Origin: Bacteroidota bacterium
GTDB lineage: Bacteria; Bacteroidota; Bacteroidia; Bacteroidales; JAAAOM01
Assembly (NCBI GenBank): GCA_009908855.1
Contig: JAAAOM010000019.1
Coordinates: 1-64,000, forward strand
Length of the DNA: 64,000 bases
Direction: 5' to 3'
Positions 44,850 through 52,858 of the stretch are shown one piece after another. The translations under genes were made by a program, and so were the position numbers. Under the pieces are notes generated by a model, which did not search any database, was not told the DNA's origin, and saw only the letters and a program-made list of their open reading frames with translations. The first letter of the stretch is position 1; every line of letters starts with the position of its first letter.

Positions 44850-45567
44850 AGATTTCATCCTGATCGTGGTTCGGTTCTTTTAATTCACTTTTGCGGAAAA
44901 CATAAATAAGCCCGTAATCTTCGGCCTTAGTCCGCTTTTCCTCCTCATGTAAATCACTAAAATATGCTTCCACTTCATTCCATACATTCTGTATAATACC
45001 ATCAGCCACTGTTCGCATCTCAACCAGTTTATGCTGGGCACGTTGTTGATTTTGCTGCAATATCTTTTGAAACTTATGTGAATCCAGGAAGTTTTCGTAT
45101 CGCACTTTCACCACCGCAATAGTCGGGTTGGTGATGGGCGCCAGTCCCTGTGCAAGTCGTTCCTGTTCACCTTTTATAATTTTTTCGCCCCATTCAATCA
45201 TTTCCTTTTCTGAACTCAGGGTAGGTATTTTTTTGTCATTTTCAGCGAGTCTATAATATGTGCGGGTATATGTGTTCATTTCTCCCCGCATAATGGCCAT
45301 ATTCATAACCTGAATAAAATGGGAGATATACAAACGCGCTTTTTTTTGCGCATTCATATGTTCCTTGTTATTATCAATTTGTTTATTATAAGCCTGCTTA
45401 TATTCTGAAATGGCTTTTTCATAGCCGGTTAAAAACGATTGAATTTTTTGCAAACTGGATTGGCTGTAGGCCAGTTTAAAGGGTGGAATTTCTTTTCCTT
45501 TGTTATAAGCCTTTTTCAGCGCTTTTAGGCGTGCATTGTCAGTATTCGGCAGGCGACGGTATGGCAT
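44836..45567 (-). CDS. Conserved hypothetical protein
   Basis: I start this at the ATG at 45565-45567 (MPYRRLPNTDNARLKALKKA), 243 residues. The 27 extra codons upstream look non-coding and contain promoter-like AT-rich DNA. The protein is soluble, charged and mostly helical (KARLYISHFIQVMNMAIMRG; QILQQNQQRAQHKLVEM-like segments), with no signal peptide, membrane segment or catalytic motif that I recognise. The C-terminus is acidic. I recall similar MPYRRLPNTD-type proteins in Bacteroidota but know no function. It is convergent with, and overlaps, the CPBP gene. Confidence 0.75.
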   Translation of the reverse strand: MPYRRLPNTDNARLKALKKAYNKGKEIPPFKLAYSQSSLQKIQSFLTGYEKAISEYKQAYNKQIDNNKEHMNAQKKARLYISHFIQVMNMAIMRGEMNTYTRTYYRLAENDKKIPTLSSEKEMIEWGEKIIKGEQERLAQGLAPITNPTIAVVKVRYENFLDSHKFQKILQQNQQRAQHKLVEMRTVADGIIQNVWNEVEAYFSDLHEEEKRTKAEDYGLIYVFRKSELKEPNHDQDEISTGP

Positions 45568-45693
45568 GATGTAAGAATTTGGATTTGAACGTGTTCTTAT
45601 ACGAATATACTTATATAAAGTTATAATTTTGACCCATTCGCAGATCACATTGTTTTATAAAACATTAATTTTAACAAACCAATCGCAAGACCT

Positions 45694-47073
45694 ATGTTCG
45701 CATCCGATGTTTATTACACACGAAGAAAAATACTGAAATCCGGGATGCATTCCGGTAAAATCCTATTGTTTGCCAATCAGACAATGCCCAGGAATGAGCC
45801 TGGTACACCCTATCGATTTCGTCAGGATAGTCATTTTTTGTATTATGTGGGCATTGATAAACCCGGGTTGGTAGTCATGCTGGATGTTGATAAGGATGAA
45901 GATATTTTGTTCGGCACCAATCCAACAGACAAGGAATTGGTATGGACAGGAGCCGTTGAAACCATTGAACAATTAGCCGAAAAAACAGGAATTACCAAAA
46001 CCAATGGCCTCGATTATCTGCCCTATTTAATCGCTAATCACCCAAACGACCAATGGCATATTTTGCCGCCCTATACAGAAGAACGCAGGCAATTTATCAG
46101 GGATATGGTAAAAGGGCATATCACCGACTGGACAAGTATGATATCGAAGGAATTGATTCGTAACGTGGTAGAAATGCGACTGACCAAAGAACCAATTGAA
46201 TTGTCCGAAATAGAGAATACCCTGAACAATGTAACCAGCAAAATGTATAAGGTATTTATGCACCGTAACCTCGAAGGAAAAACCGAACAGGAGATTGTAG
46301 GTGAGATTGAAGGACTGGCCTGGCAACATGGATGCCAGGTAGCATATTCGTCTATTGTATCACGTAATGGTCAGATTTTACATAATGAAGCCTATCACAA
46401 CACACTGAAATCCGGTGATTTATTACTGGTAGATGCCGGAGCTGAAGCACCATCCGGTTATGCAACAGATATTACCAGAACCATTCCGGTGAGTGGAAAA
46501 TTTACCGATGTGCAAAAAGATATTTATAACCTCGTATTAAAAATGCAGGCGGAAAGCATGTCTGTTATCAAGCCCGGAATAGCCTATTCTCAGGTACACA
46601 AGCACGCCTGCCTGACGTTGATTGATGGACTGAAATCCCTCGGGCTTATGAAAGGCCATACACAGGCCGCATTCGAAAACCGGGCACATGAATTGTTTTT
46701 TCCTCACGGACTAGGCCATGCCATGGGTCTGGATGTGCACGATATGGGCGATTTAGGTAAAGTACATGTAAGTTACGATGAACCCAAATCTTCCAATAAT
46801 AAAGACGAAATAACCAATTTGAGATTTGCGCGTACGCTTAGGGAGCATTATGTACTTACTGTTGAGCCCGGTATATATTTTATACCATTGCTTATCGATA
46901 AATGGCAACAGGAAGGCAAATTCAGGGAATTTATTAACTATTCAGAAGTGGTAAAACTCAAGAACCTCGGAGGCATACGTATTGAAGATGATATAGTAGT
47001 TACCCAAAACGGATACCGCTTATTAGGCCATCCAATACCTAAAATGATTGCAGAAATCGAAACAACCCGGTAA
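45694..47073 (+). CDS. pepP: Xaa-Pro aminopeptidase (M24B)
   Basis: Metallo-aminopeptidase of 459 residues removing N-terminal residues before proline. The N-terminal AMP_N domain (1-165) begins YTRRKILKSGMHSGKILLFA. The M24 domain carries the dinuclear metal ligands: Asp in LLLVDAGAEAPSGYATDITR, His in PHGLGHAMGLDVHDMGD, Glu in VLTVEPGIYFIP and Glu in GGIRIEDDIVVTQNG. No signal peptide is seen, so it is probably cytoplasmic. It diverges from the hypothetical gene at 45567. About 150 bp separate it from the PspC unit, which has its own promoter. Confidence 0.93.
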   Translation: MFASDVYYTRRKILKSGMHSGKILLFANQTMPRNEPGTPYRFRQDSHFLYYVGIDKPGLVVMLDVDKDEDILFGTNPTDKELVWTGAVETIEQLAEKTGITKTNGLDYLPYLIANHPNDQWHILPPYTEERRQFIRDMVKGHITDWTSMISKELIRNVVEMRLTKEPIELSEIENTLNNVTSKMYKVFMHRNLEGKTEQEIVGEIEGLAWQHGCQVAYSSIVSRNGQILHNEAYHNTLKSGDLLLVDAGAEAPSGYATDITRTIPVSGKFTDVQKDIYNLVLKMQAESMSVIKPGIAYSQVHKHACLTLIDGLKSLGLMKGHTQAAFENRAHELFFPHGLGHAMGLDVHDMGDLGKVHVSYDEPKSSNNKDEITNLRFARTLREHYVLTVEPGIYFIPLLIDKWQQEGKFREFINYSEVVKLKNLGGIRIEDDIVVTQNGYRLLGHPIPKMIAEIETTR

Positions 47074-47157
47074 TCCTTTCATATCATAATGAACTAATAT
47101 TCACCGATAATTATTGATTACCCGCCGAATAAATTCATATTTTTACAGTACTATGTA

Positions 47158-47189
47158 TTGCATATTACTATATTTTTATGTTATCTTTG
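47158..47189 (+). promoter_or_regulatory. Promoter of the PspC-PadR-PspC operon
   Basis: TTG (47158-47160), a 21 bp spacer and TATCTTTG (47182-47189) match the Bacteroidota consensus. Predicted start ~47196, giving a ~26-nt leader to the ATG at 47222. This supports the shorter start of the first PspC gene. Confidence 0.75.
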
Positions 47190-47221
47190 TCATACACAAT
47201 AGTTATAAAATTGAACACGTT

Positions 47222-47818
47222 ATGAAAAAAACCACGACAATCAATCTGAACAACATGGTTTTTCATATTGATGAAGATGCCTTTATCAAACTGAAGAAGT
47301 ATTTACAGTCAGTTGAGCGCAAAATCAATAATTCCGGTGATGCCCGGGAAATTATTGAAGACGTTGAAGCGCGGATATCCGAATTGTTAAGCCAAAAGAT
47401 CAACGACCACAAACAGGTCGTTAACATAAAGGATATCGAAGAAATCATATCCATACTGGGCGATGCCAACGATTTTGACGAAAGCGGGAATGAACAATCT
47501 ACACAATCCACTTACACTTTTAGCAAAGTATCCAAACGTATGTATCGTGATCCCGACAACCGGATACTGGGAGGTGTTTGCGGTGGTATGGCCGCCTATT
47601 TCAATACCGATCCAATATGGTTCAGGCTGCTTTTCGTGGTTTTATTCCTGGTTGGAGGTAGCGGCATATTAATTTACCTAATTCTATGGATTATCTTACC
47701 CGAAGCCAAAACCACCGCCCAGAAGCTGGAGATGCGTGGCGAAGCCGTGACTATTGAAAATATTAAACGCGCTGTACGGGAAGAATTTGAGAATGTAAAA
47801 CACAAAATGAAGTTTTAA
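47222..47818 (+). CDS. PspC domain membrane protein
   Basis: 198-residue protein starting MKKTTTINLNNMVFHIDEDA; a 36-codon upstream extension is excluded because it lies across the promoter. Residues ~1-85 form a cytoplasmic domain (EDAFIKLKKYLQSVE, IIEDVEARISELL, QVVNIKDIEEIISILG). The PspC domain follows (KRMYRDPDNRILGGVCGGMA, then AAYFNTDPIWFRLLFVVLFL and LIYLILWIILPEA) with two membrane helices. The tail (AVREEFENVKHKM) is charged. PspC proteins sense or modulate envelope stress. The stop overlaps the PadR start by one base (TAATG). Confidence 0.88.
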   Translation: MKKTTTINLNNMVFHIDEDAFIKLKKYLQSVERKINNSGDAREIIEDVEARISELLSQKINDHKQVVNIKDIEEIISILGDANDFDESGNEQSTQSTYTFSKVSKRMYRDPDNRILGGVCGGMAAYFNTDPIWFRLLFVVLFLVGGSGILIYLILWIILPEAKTTAQKLEMRGEAVTIENIKRAVREEFENVKHKMKF

Positions 47819-48174
47819 TGACATTGCTTATGGACGAGCGACTTGAAAATGCAAAAGCACAGATGCGTAAAGGAGTGCTGGAATTTTGTATCCTGGCCAT
47901 TCTCGAAAACCAGGACCTCTATGCATCCGACATTATAAAAAGATTAAAGGAAGCCCGGTTAATCGTAGTTGAAGGAACCTTATATCCATTGTTAACCCGT
48001 CAAAAAAACGCAGGGCTATTAACTTACCGCTGGGAAGAATCATCGCAGGGGCCACCAAGAAAATATTATACACTTACTGATAACGGAAAAGAATTTCTCA
48101 AAGAATTACGCCATTCATGGCAATCACTTATTCAGGCCGTAGCAACATTCGATAACAACACAAACAACTCATAA
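47818..48174 (+). CDS. PadR-family transcriptional regulator
   Basis: 118-residue winged-helix regulator. Residues 15-60 read RKGVLEFCILAILENQDLYA and then SDIIKRLKEARLIVVEGTLY; PLLTRQKNAGLLTYRWEES and GPPRKYYTLTDNGKEFLKEL complete the PadR winged helix. The PGxxRKYY-type wing motif is typical. The start is coupled to the first PspC gene by TAATG overlap, and the second PspC gene follows after 2 bp. It probably represses this operon in response to an unknown signal. Confidence 0.92.
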   Translation: MTLLMDERLENAKAQMRKGVLEFCILAILENQDLYASDIIKRLKEARLIVVEGTLYPLLTRQKNAGLLTYRWEESSQGPPRKYYTLTDNGKEFLKELRHSWQSLIQAVATFDNNTNNS

Positions 48175-48176
48175 AA

Positions 48177-49733
48177 ATGAAGGAAGTAATACAAATCAAT
48201 ATTAAAGGTATCGTTTTCCATTTAGATGACGATGCGCATATATTGCTCAGAACTTATCTGCAGGAAGTGCAGCAACACTTCCGGAATGTTGAGTATGGCC
48301 AGGAAATTATCGATGATTTTGAAATGCGCGTGGTAGAACTGCTTAAAGCAAAACTCACCAAAAACAAGGAAGTTATAAACATACAGGATGTAGAAGAAAT
48401 ATTAAACACCCTGGGTAAAATAAGTGATATCGAAGATCAGCATTCAGAAAATACCCGGGAGCGCGTTAAACGAAAACTATATCGTGATCCTGAAAATTCC
48501 ACCCTTGGTGGTGTAGCCTCGGGGGTTGCAGCCTATCTGGGAGTAGATGTTGTATGGATCAGGCTGGCATTTATACTGGCCATTTTTTTAAACGGACTGG
48601 GCATAATTGCCTATCTGATCATGTGGATTATCGTTCCGAACGCACGCACAGTAACCCAACGAATGGAAATGCGGGGCGAACCCGTTCGATTCGAGACTAT
48701 TGAAGAAAACATCAGAAATGAATATGAAAACGTAAAAAACAATTTCTCCCATATTTCTGGCTCAAAAACCTACCAGGATTCCAAAAATGCATTGGCTGAA
48801 ATCATACGTGTTGTTGGCAATTTAATATTGTTGATTATAAAAGCCCTGGCAGCAATCATCGGTTTAAGCCTCATCATCGCCGGTTCATTCCTTATAATTG
48901 CCCTGCTATTCAGTTGGGTTCCGTTTCACTTTGATGTGCCGTGGGAAAGCTGGAATTACATGCCCGATGTATCGGATTTACTCCAACGATTTATTCCATC
49001 CGGAATGGTAATGCCTTTCCTGCTATCCGTCTGGATTATTGTGCTGATACCTATTTTGGCCCTGATATACGGAGGAATTAAGTTATTGTTCAGGTTACAC
49101 ATGAAAGATACCGCCGCAGGAGCATTTTTATTTGCTGCATGGATATTGGCACTCCTTTTTGCAGGATCGGTAGTTTTTATGCAATATCCGAACTATCAGG
49201 AAGAACGGACAGAAATTAGTACTATTGATTTAAATAATTGGACCGGAGATACACTGTATGTGGCATCACCCTACAGTAATCAGTACAACCATGACATTTC
49301 ATACATTCATTTTGGTGACCAATATGAATTAATTATAAGTCCTGAACAAACCGATTTAACAGGAAACATAGAAATTGATATTTATCCGGCCAAAACAGAT
49401 TATGCTCAGTTAAAATTGATTAAACAGGCCATGGGAGAAAATTATTATGAAGCAGGGGAAAATATCAATCACATAATTTATACTTGGAACATAGACGGTC
49501 CAACCTTACAGGTAAGCCCCCATTTTTTCCTGAAACCAGCATCCTATTTCAGGGCGCAGGAAATGGAAATTGAATTATTCATTCCACCCGGAACACTCAT
49601 CTATTTTGATGACTCAATGTATCCGATCATTGACTATGCCCGGATGGACAGCGGTAATTATCGCCATTTAACCAAACGTTATTGGCGTATGACCAATTAT
49701 GGATTACAACCTGCTGATCAAATTCAACAGTAA
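48177..49733 (+). CDS. Large PspC domain membrane protein
   Basis: 518-residue paralogue of the 47222 protein. The N-terminal ~85 residues repeat the same cytoplasmic domain (IKGIVFHLDDDAHILLRTYL, IIDDFEMRVVELLKAKL). The PspC domain follows (KRKLYRDPENSTLGGVASGV) with two helices. Then come further membrane helices (IIGLSLIIAGSFLIIALLFS; MPFLLSVWIIVLIPILALIY; AAGAFLFAAWILALLFAG) and a C-terminal soluble beta-rich domain of ~190 residues, probably periplasmic and DUF2154-like. The pair plus PadR forms a compact envelope-stress-type unit. Confidence 0.88.
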   Translation: MKEVIQINIKGIVFHLDDDAHILLRTYLQEVQQHFRNVEYGQEIIDDFEMRVVELLKAKLTKNKEVINIQDVEEILNTLGKISDIEDQHSENTRERVKRKLYRDPENSTLGGVASGVAAYLGVDVVWIRLAFILAIFLNGLGIIAYLIMWIIVPNARTVTQRMEMRGEPVRFETIEENIRNEYENVKNNFSHISGSKTYQDSKNALAEIIRVVGNLILLIIKALAAIIGLSLIIAGSFLIIALLFSWVPFHFDVPWESWNYMPDVSDLLQRFIPSGMVMPFLLSVWIIVLIPILALIYGGIKLLFRLHMKDTAAGAFLFAAWILALLFAGSVVFMQYPNYQEERTEISTIDLNNWTGDTLYVASPYSNQYNHDISYIHFGDQYELIISPEQTDLTGNIEIDIYPAKTDYAQLKLIKQAMGENYYEAGENINHIIYTWNIDGPTLQVSPHFFLKPASYFRAQEMEIELFIPPGTLIYFDDSMYPIIDYARMDSGNYRHLTKRYWRMTNYGLQPADQIQQ

Positions 49734-49737
49734 AAAG

Positions 49738-49767
49738 TTTGATGGGAAAATAAAATTAGTAAATTTG
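49738..49767 (+). promoter_or_regulatory. Promoter of tRNA-Gln
   Basis: TTTG (49738-49741), 18 bp and TAAATTTG (49760-49767) match the -33/-7 consensus. Predicted start is ~49774, about 12 nt before the mature tRNA. Confidence 0.7.
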
Positions 49768-49785
49768 CACTCTCATTTTCAAAAC

Positions 49786-49856
49786 TGTCCGATGGTGTAA
49801 TGGCAGCACTACTGGTTTTGGTCCAGTCAGTCTAGGTTCGAATCCTGGTCGGACAG
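49786..49856 (+). tRNA. tRNA-Gln (UUG)
   Basis: Cloverleaf of 71 nt. The acceptor TGTCCGA pairs with TCGGACA (49849-49855), with discriminator G at 49856. The anticodon stem-loop ACTGG-TTTTGGT-CCAGT has anticodon TTG. The T arm contains GGTTCGAATCC. The 3' CCA is not encoded (CTTA follows). It has its own promoter upstream and a terminator 6 bp downstream. Confidence 0.96.
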
Positions 49857-49862
49857 CTTACA

Positions 49863-49891
49863 TGGAGGTTTTCACAGACCTCCATTTTTTT
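49863..49891 (+). terminator. Intrinsic terminator after tRNA-Gln
   Basis: TGGAGGT (49863-49869) pairs with ACCTCCA (49878-49884), followed by seven T residues. It ends the single-gene tRNA transcript. Confidence 0.85.
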
Positions 49892-50085
49892 ATGCCCTCC
49901 GATGATACATAATCTTTTTAAATGTCGCTTTTGTAAAAGATTATCTATAATTTAAAATATTTGTACCCTGCTAATCGGAATAATATAACCTGTAAAGCAC
50001 AATTATCAATAATGTTGATAAATGTAACCGGCTGAACAGAGATTTACAGCCAGCGAGTTCGTATTAGTTATAAATAAAGGATTCC

Positions 50086-50161
50086 AAAAAAGAAAAAGCG
50101 TCAATCCTTGCGGATCGACGCTCAAAACCCAACCCTAATCACTCATGGTGAGAGTGTAATG
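50086..50161 (-). ncRNA. Predicted small RNA gene (~75 nt), unknown family
   Basis: A self-contained unit in an 850 bp gene-free region. A minus-strand promoter (50167-50195) predicts a start near 50160. The RNA would contain a small hairpin CACTC-TCACCAT-GAGTG (50153-50137 on the minus strand), a G/T-rich linker (TTAGGGTTGGGTTTTG) and an 11 bp terminator stem with a GCAA tetraloop (50122-50097), followed by a T-rich tail. The longest reading frame is ATG-AGT-GAT-stop, so it is not protein-coding. The sequence feels familiar from other Bacteroidota intergenic regions, but I cannot name a family. Confidence 0.65.
50092..50122 (-). terminator. Strong intrinsic terminator of the small RNA
   Basis: On the minus strand AGCGTCGATCC pairs with GGATTGACGCT (one G-T pair) around a GCAA tetraloop, then a T-rich tract interrupted by one C. 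On the plus strand the same hairpin has an A-C mismatch and no T tract, so the minus strand is the functional one. Confidence 0.85.
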
Positions 50162-50166
50162 AACTA

Positions 50167-50195
50167 CAAATATAAATAATTTCTAACTTTTGCAA
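50167..50195 (-). promoter_or_regulatory. Promoter of the small RNA
   Basis: On the minus strand TTG (50195-50193, within TTTTTG), an 18 bp spacer and TATATTTG (50174-50167) match the Bacteroidota housekeeping promoter. It predicts a start ~7 nt beyond the box. Confidence 0.75.
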
Positions 50196-50538
50196 AAACA
50201 TTTGGTGAAAAAAAAATGTATTATTATATTACGATGCGTTACCTAAGTATTATACGTCTTATTTATTGCTAACATCCGTATTATACCCTTTTTCTGCGGG
50301 TTAATTTTTTGATTTTCCCAAGCGAATGGCTATCATGTAATAATTTCAACTATTGATTTATAATATACTTTAAATCTGATGAATACAAATGATTGTTCTA
50401 AATGATTTAATTATACAGTTAATCAAACCATTTATACAATTCACATAGTTCTATGAACTATTAATATCCAATTAACATCCGTTGGTCAAAACATAATAAT
50501 TATGTAGCTATCAGTTAAACATGTTACTCAGAAAACAA

Positions 50539-50546
50539 TACCTTTG
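50539..50546 (+). promoter_or_regulatory. Possible -7 element for the WecA-like gene
   Basis: TACCTTTG matches TAnnTTTG. A start near 50553 would give a leader of ~195 nt to the ATG at 50748. No good TTG is seen at -33, so confidence is moderate. Confidence 0.4.
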
Positions 50547-50576
50547 AATCTCTTGCAAACCCTAACATTCTATTCT

Positions 50577-50681
50577 ATGAAATTGGCTATTAAACGAAAA
50601 ATTAACAACAACTATTTAAATCGCAAAAGTTCTATTTATGAAAGAGTTAAACTTAATTTAACAAACTTAACGCAACTTTAA
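50577..50681 (+). CDS. Possible 34-codon leader ORF
   Basis: ATG at 50577 to TAA at 50679-50681. It lies ~24 nt after the predicted start of the 50748 transcript. The product is basic (MKLAIKRKINNNYLNRKSS at its N-terminus). In DNA this AT-rich a chance ORF is likely, and I cite only the position as support. Confidence 0.2.
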   Translation: MKLAIKRKINNNYLNRKSSIYERVKLNLTNLTQL

Positions 50682-50747
50682 TTGGCGATATTACGTCTAA
50701 ATACAAAAAATAGTTAATTTAATTTTTAATATTCAATTGCTTATTTC

Positions 50748-51959
50748 ATGATTTCACCTAACCACCTTGTTCACTTGGCAATTGCCATGTTTTCAGCGGG
50801 ATTTATAGTTTATATCGCCATTCCGGTTGTGCTTAAAATTTCGCGTGAAAAGAAACTCTACGATGAGCCAAACGAACGTTCGGCCGCCACCACCATAGTT
50901 CCCACCCTCGGTGGTATTGCAATTTTTATAGGACTTCTGTTAAGCATCATTTTGGCCTCTAACGAGCTTATTTTTCCCGAACTTAGGTTTATAATTGCCA
51001 GTATGGTGATCCTGTTTTTTATAGGATTGAAGGATGATATACTCGTGATTTCTCCCCGTAAAAAATTAATTGCCCAGTTGTTGGCAAGTTTTATTCTCAT
51101 TTATTATGCAAATATCCGCATTACCCATCTGCACGGTTTGTTTGGCATCCATGAATTAACTACCCTATCAAGTTATTTTATATCTGTTTTTGTGATGGTT
51201 GTGATTATTAATGCCTTCAATTTAATTGATGGTATCGACGGATTGGCATCAGGTGTAGCCATTATATGCGGACTTGCATTTGGAGCCTGGTTTGCCGTTA
51301 CCGGGTATATCCCGTTCAGTATTCTGTCCTTTGGTCTTGTTGGCGCATTGGGTGTATTTTTCTATTACAATGTCTTTAGCAAAGGCAACAAAATATTTAT
51401 GGGAGATACCGGCTCGCTCATTATCGGTTCGGTATTTGCCATTTTAGTTATTAAATTTAACGAATTGAATGTGGGGGGAACCATTCCTTACGCGGTAAAA
51501 TCAGCACCGGCTGTTTCTTTCGGTATACTTATTGTTCCATTGTTTGATACAATCAGGGTATTTTCATTGCGCCTGAGTTCAGGTAAATCCCCTTTTTCCC
51601 CCGATAAAAATCATGTACATCACCGATTACTGGAAATTGGTTATAGTCATTTCCAGGCAAGTCTGCGCATTATTTTGGTAAATGTGTTTTTCATAGCAAT
51701 TAATATATTACTTCAAAATATTGGTTTATTTAACCTTTTAATGTTAAATGTTTCATTAGGTATTATTTTTAGCTTCATACCAGCCTATATATTATTTACA
51801 AAAACAGGTGAAAAGCGTACGTTCAATAAATACCTTGTTTTTCAGATAAATTTAAACAACGGTGTTAAACCAATTTCTGAACCAGTTGAAAAACGTATTG
51901 TTATAAATAAGCCGAAAATTACAACCAGCAAAAAACGACTTGAACAGGTCGACCATTAA
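50748..51959 (+). CDS. Undecaprenyl-phosphate sugar-1-phosphate transferase (WecA/MraY family)
   Basis: Initiates lipid-linked glycan synthesis by moving a HexNAc-1-P, probably GlcNAc-1-P, to undecaprenyl phosphate. It has 403 residues and about eleven helices. Family motifs: KLYDEPNERSAATTIVPTLG (DxPxxR..PxxGG), GLKDDILVISPRKKLIAQ (catalytic DD), AFNLIDGIDGLASG (NxxDGxDGLA), IFMGDTGSLIIGS (GDTGS) and PDKNHVHHRLLEIG (HHRL). The soluble C-terminal tail is basic. It is the first gene of a plus-strand capsule locus; the next gene follows after 29 bp. Confidence 0.94.
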   Translation: MISPNHLVHLAIAMFSAGFIVYIAIPVVLKISREKKLYDEPNERSAATTIVPTLGGIAIFIGLLLSIILASNELIFPELRFIIASMVILFFIGLKDDILVISPRKKLIAQLLASFILIYYANIRITHLHGLFGIHELTTLSSYFISVFVMVVIINAFNLIDGIDGLASGVAIICGLAFGAWFAVTGYIPFSILSFGLVGALGVFFYYNVFSKGNKIFMGDTGSLIIGSVFAILVIKFNELNVGGTIPYAVKSAPAVSFGILIVPLFDTIRVFSLRLSSGKSPFSPDKNHVHHRLLEIGYSHFQASLRIILVNVFFIAINILLQNIGLFNLLMLNVSLGIIFSFIPAYILFTKTGEKRTFNKYLVFQINLNNGVKPISEPVEKRIVINKPKITTSKKRLEQVDH

Positions 51960-51988
51960 CACAAGTAAATAAATATAAAGCAATCATC

Positions 51989-52858
51989 TTGCGCTTTTTG
52001 CCCCAAATAAAAATTATTCGGATAAATGCGAAATGGTTGATTTTTTTAATCGACATTGCATTTGCCGTACTTTCATTTTTAATATCAAACTATATTTTAA
52101 ATGAATTTTATCTGAGCTCGGCAACCATCCGCTTTATTGCTGAAAACATCCCATATATCATATTTTGCAGGGCCATTGCTTTTTTAATTTTTGAAACACA
52201 TGCTTCTGATATTCGATACACCTCTATTCGGGATTTATTAGGGATTTTTGTGGCAACTGGTTTCGGAAGTGTTCTCATTTTTGTGGCCAATCTTATACAT
52301 ATTTATTCTTTTAATGCCATTTTACACTTATCAGTGTCGCTCCTGGCTACTGATTTGATTACTGTATTCTTTATACTAACATCCTACCGATTGTTGATTA
52401 AAAGCCTGTATGTACTGTTTCTTAAAAAAAATGTAAGCATCAAAAATGCCGTAATTTTTGGAATTGATGAAAAAGGATTATTGGTTAAAAAATACATTGA
52501 TAAACATATCCATCGATTAAAAATTGTAGCGTTTTTGGATGAGAATATCAAAAACAGAGGAAAAGTTATTGAGAACACGCCCATATATATTGTTGATGAG
52601 CTTGAATTATTAATTAATAAATATCATGTAACCCATTTGTTAATTCCCAAAACAATGGTGTCGCAGTTTAATAAAATTATGAATGCCTCTAATCTGATCG
52701 AAATTAAACTCATCGAATTTCCAAACATCAGTTTACAGGCAATTAACCCTGACGAAGGTAAAACGATCAGTAGTAATCCCCAAAAACGAAATATTGAATT
52801 GCTCAGGGGATACGCCAAAGGAAGCGACTCAGCAGGCAATAATTATTATTTGAATTAA
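51989..52858 (+). CDS. FlaA1/CapD-like membrane protein lacking the SDR domain
   Basis: 289-residue protein resembling only the N-terminal part of FlaA1/CapD-type dehydratases. It has four membrane helices (residues ~17-135) followed by a Rossmann-like segment (NAVIFGIDEKGLLVKKYID, then IVAFLDENIKNRGKVIENT). It stops where the catalytic SDR domain of the ~600-residue family should begin. The start is TTG at 51989-51991; no ATG is available in frame before the first helix. Function may be regulatory or scaffold-like. Its stop abuts the convergent Wzi stop with no gap. Confidence 0.75.
   Translation: MRFLPQIKIIRINAKWLIFLIDIAFAVLSFLISNYILNEFYLSSATIRFIAENIPYIIFCRAIAFLIFETHASDIRYTSIRDLLGIFVATGFGSVLIFVANLIHIYSFNAILHLSVSLLATDLITVFFILTSYRLLIKSLYVLFLKKNVSIKNAVIFGIDEKGLLVKKYIDKHIHRLKIVAFLDENIKNRGKVIENTPIYIVDELELLINKYHVTHLLIPKTMVSQFNKIMNASNLIEIKLIEFPNISLQAINPDEGKTISSNPQKRNIELLRGYAKGSDSAGNNYYLN

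Larger units (their letters stand above)
50200..50747. other. AT-rich gene-free region before the capsule-initiation gene
   Basis: About 550 bp with no recognisable gene apart from one tiny ORF (50577-50681). A TACCTTTG box is at 50539-50546. The last 200 bp contain short repeats of TTAA-type words (TTAAACTTAATTTAAC) and would form a long AT-rich leader of the 50748 gene. Confidence 0.5.

Noticed and set aside
47114-47221. Longer N-terminus for the first PspC protein
   Set aside because: It would place the start upstream of a good promoter (47158-47189), and the paralogue at 48177 starts at the position equivalent to the shorter form.
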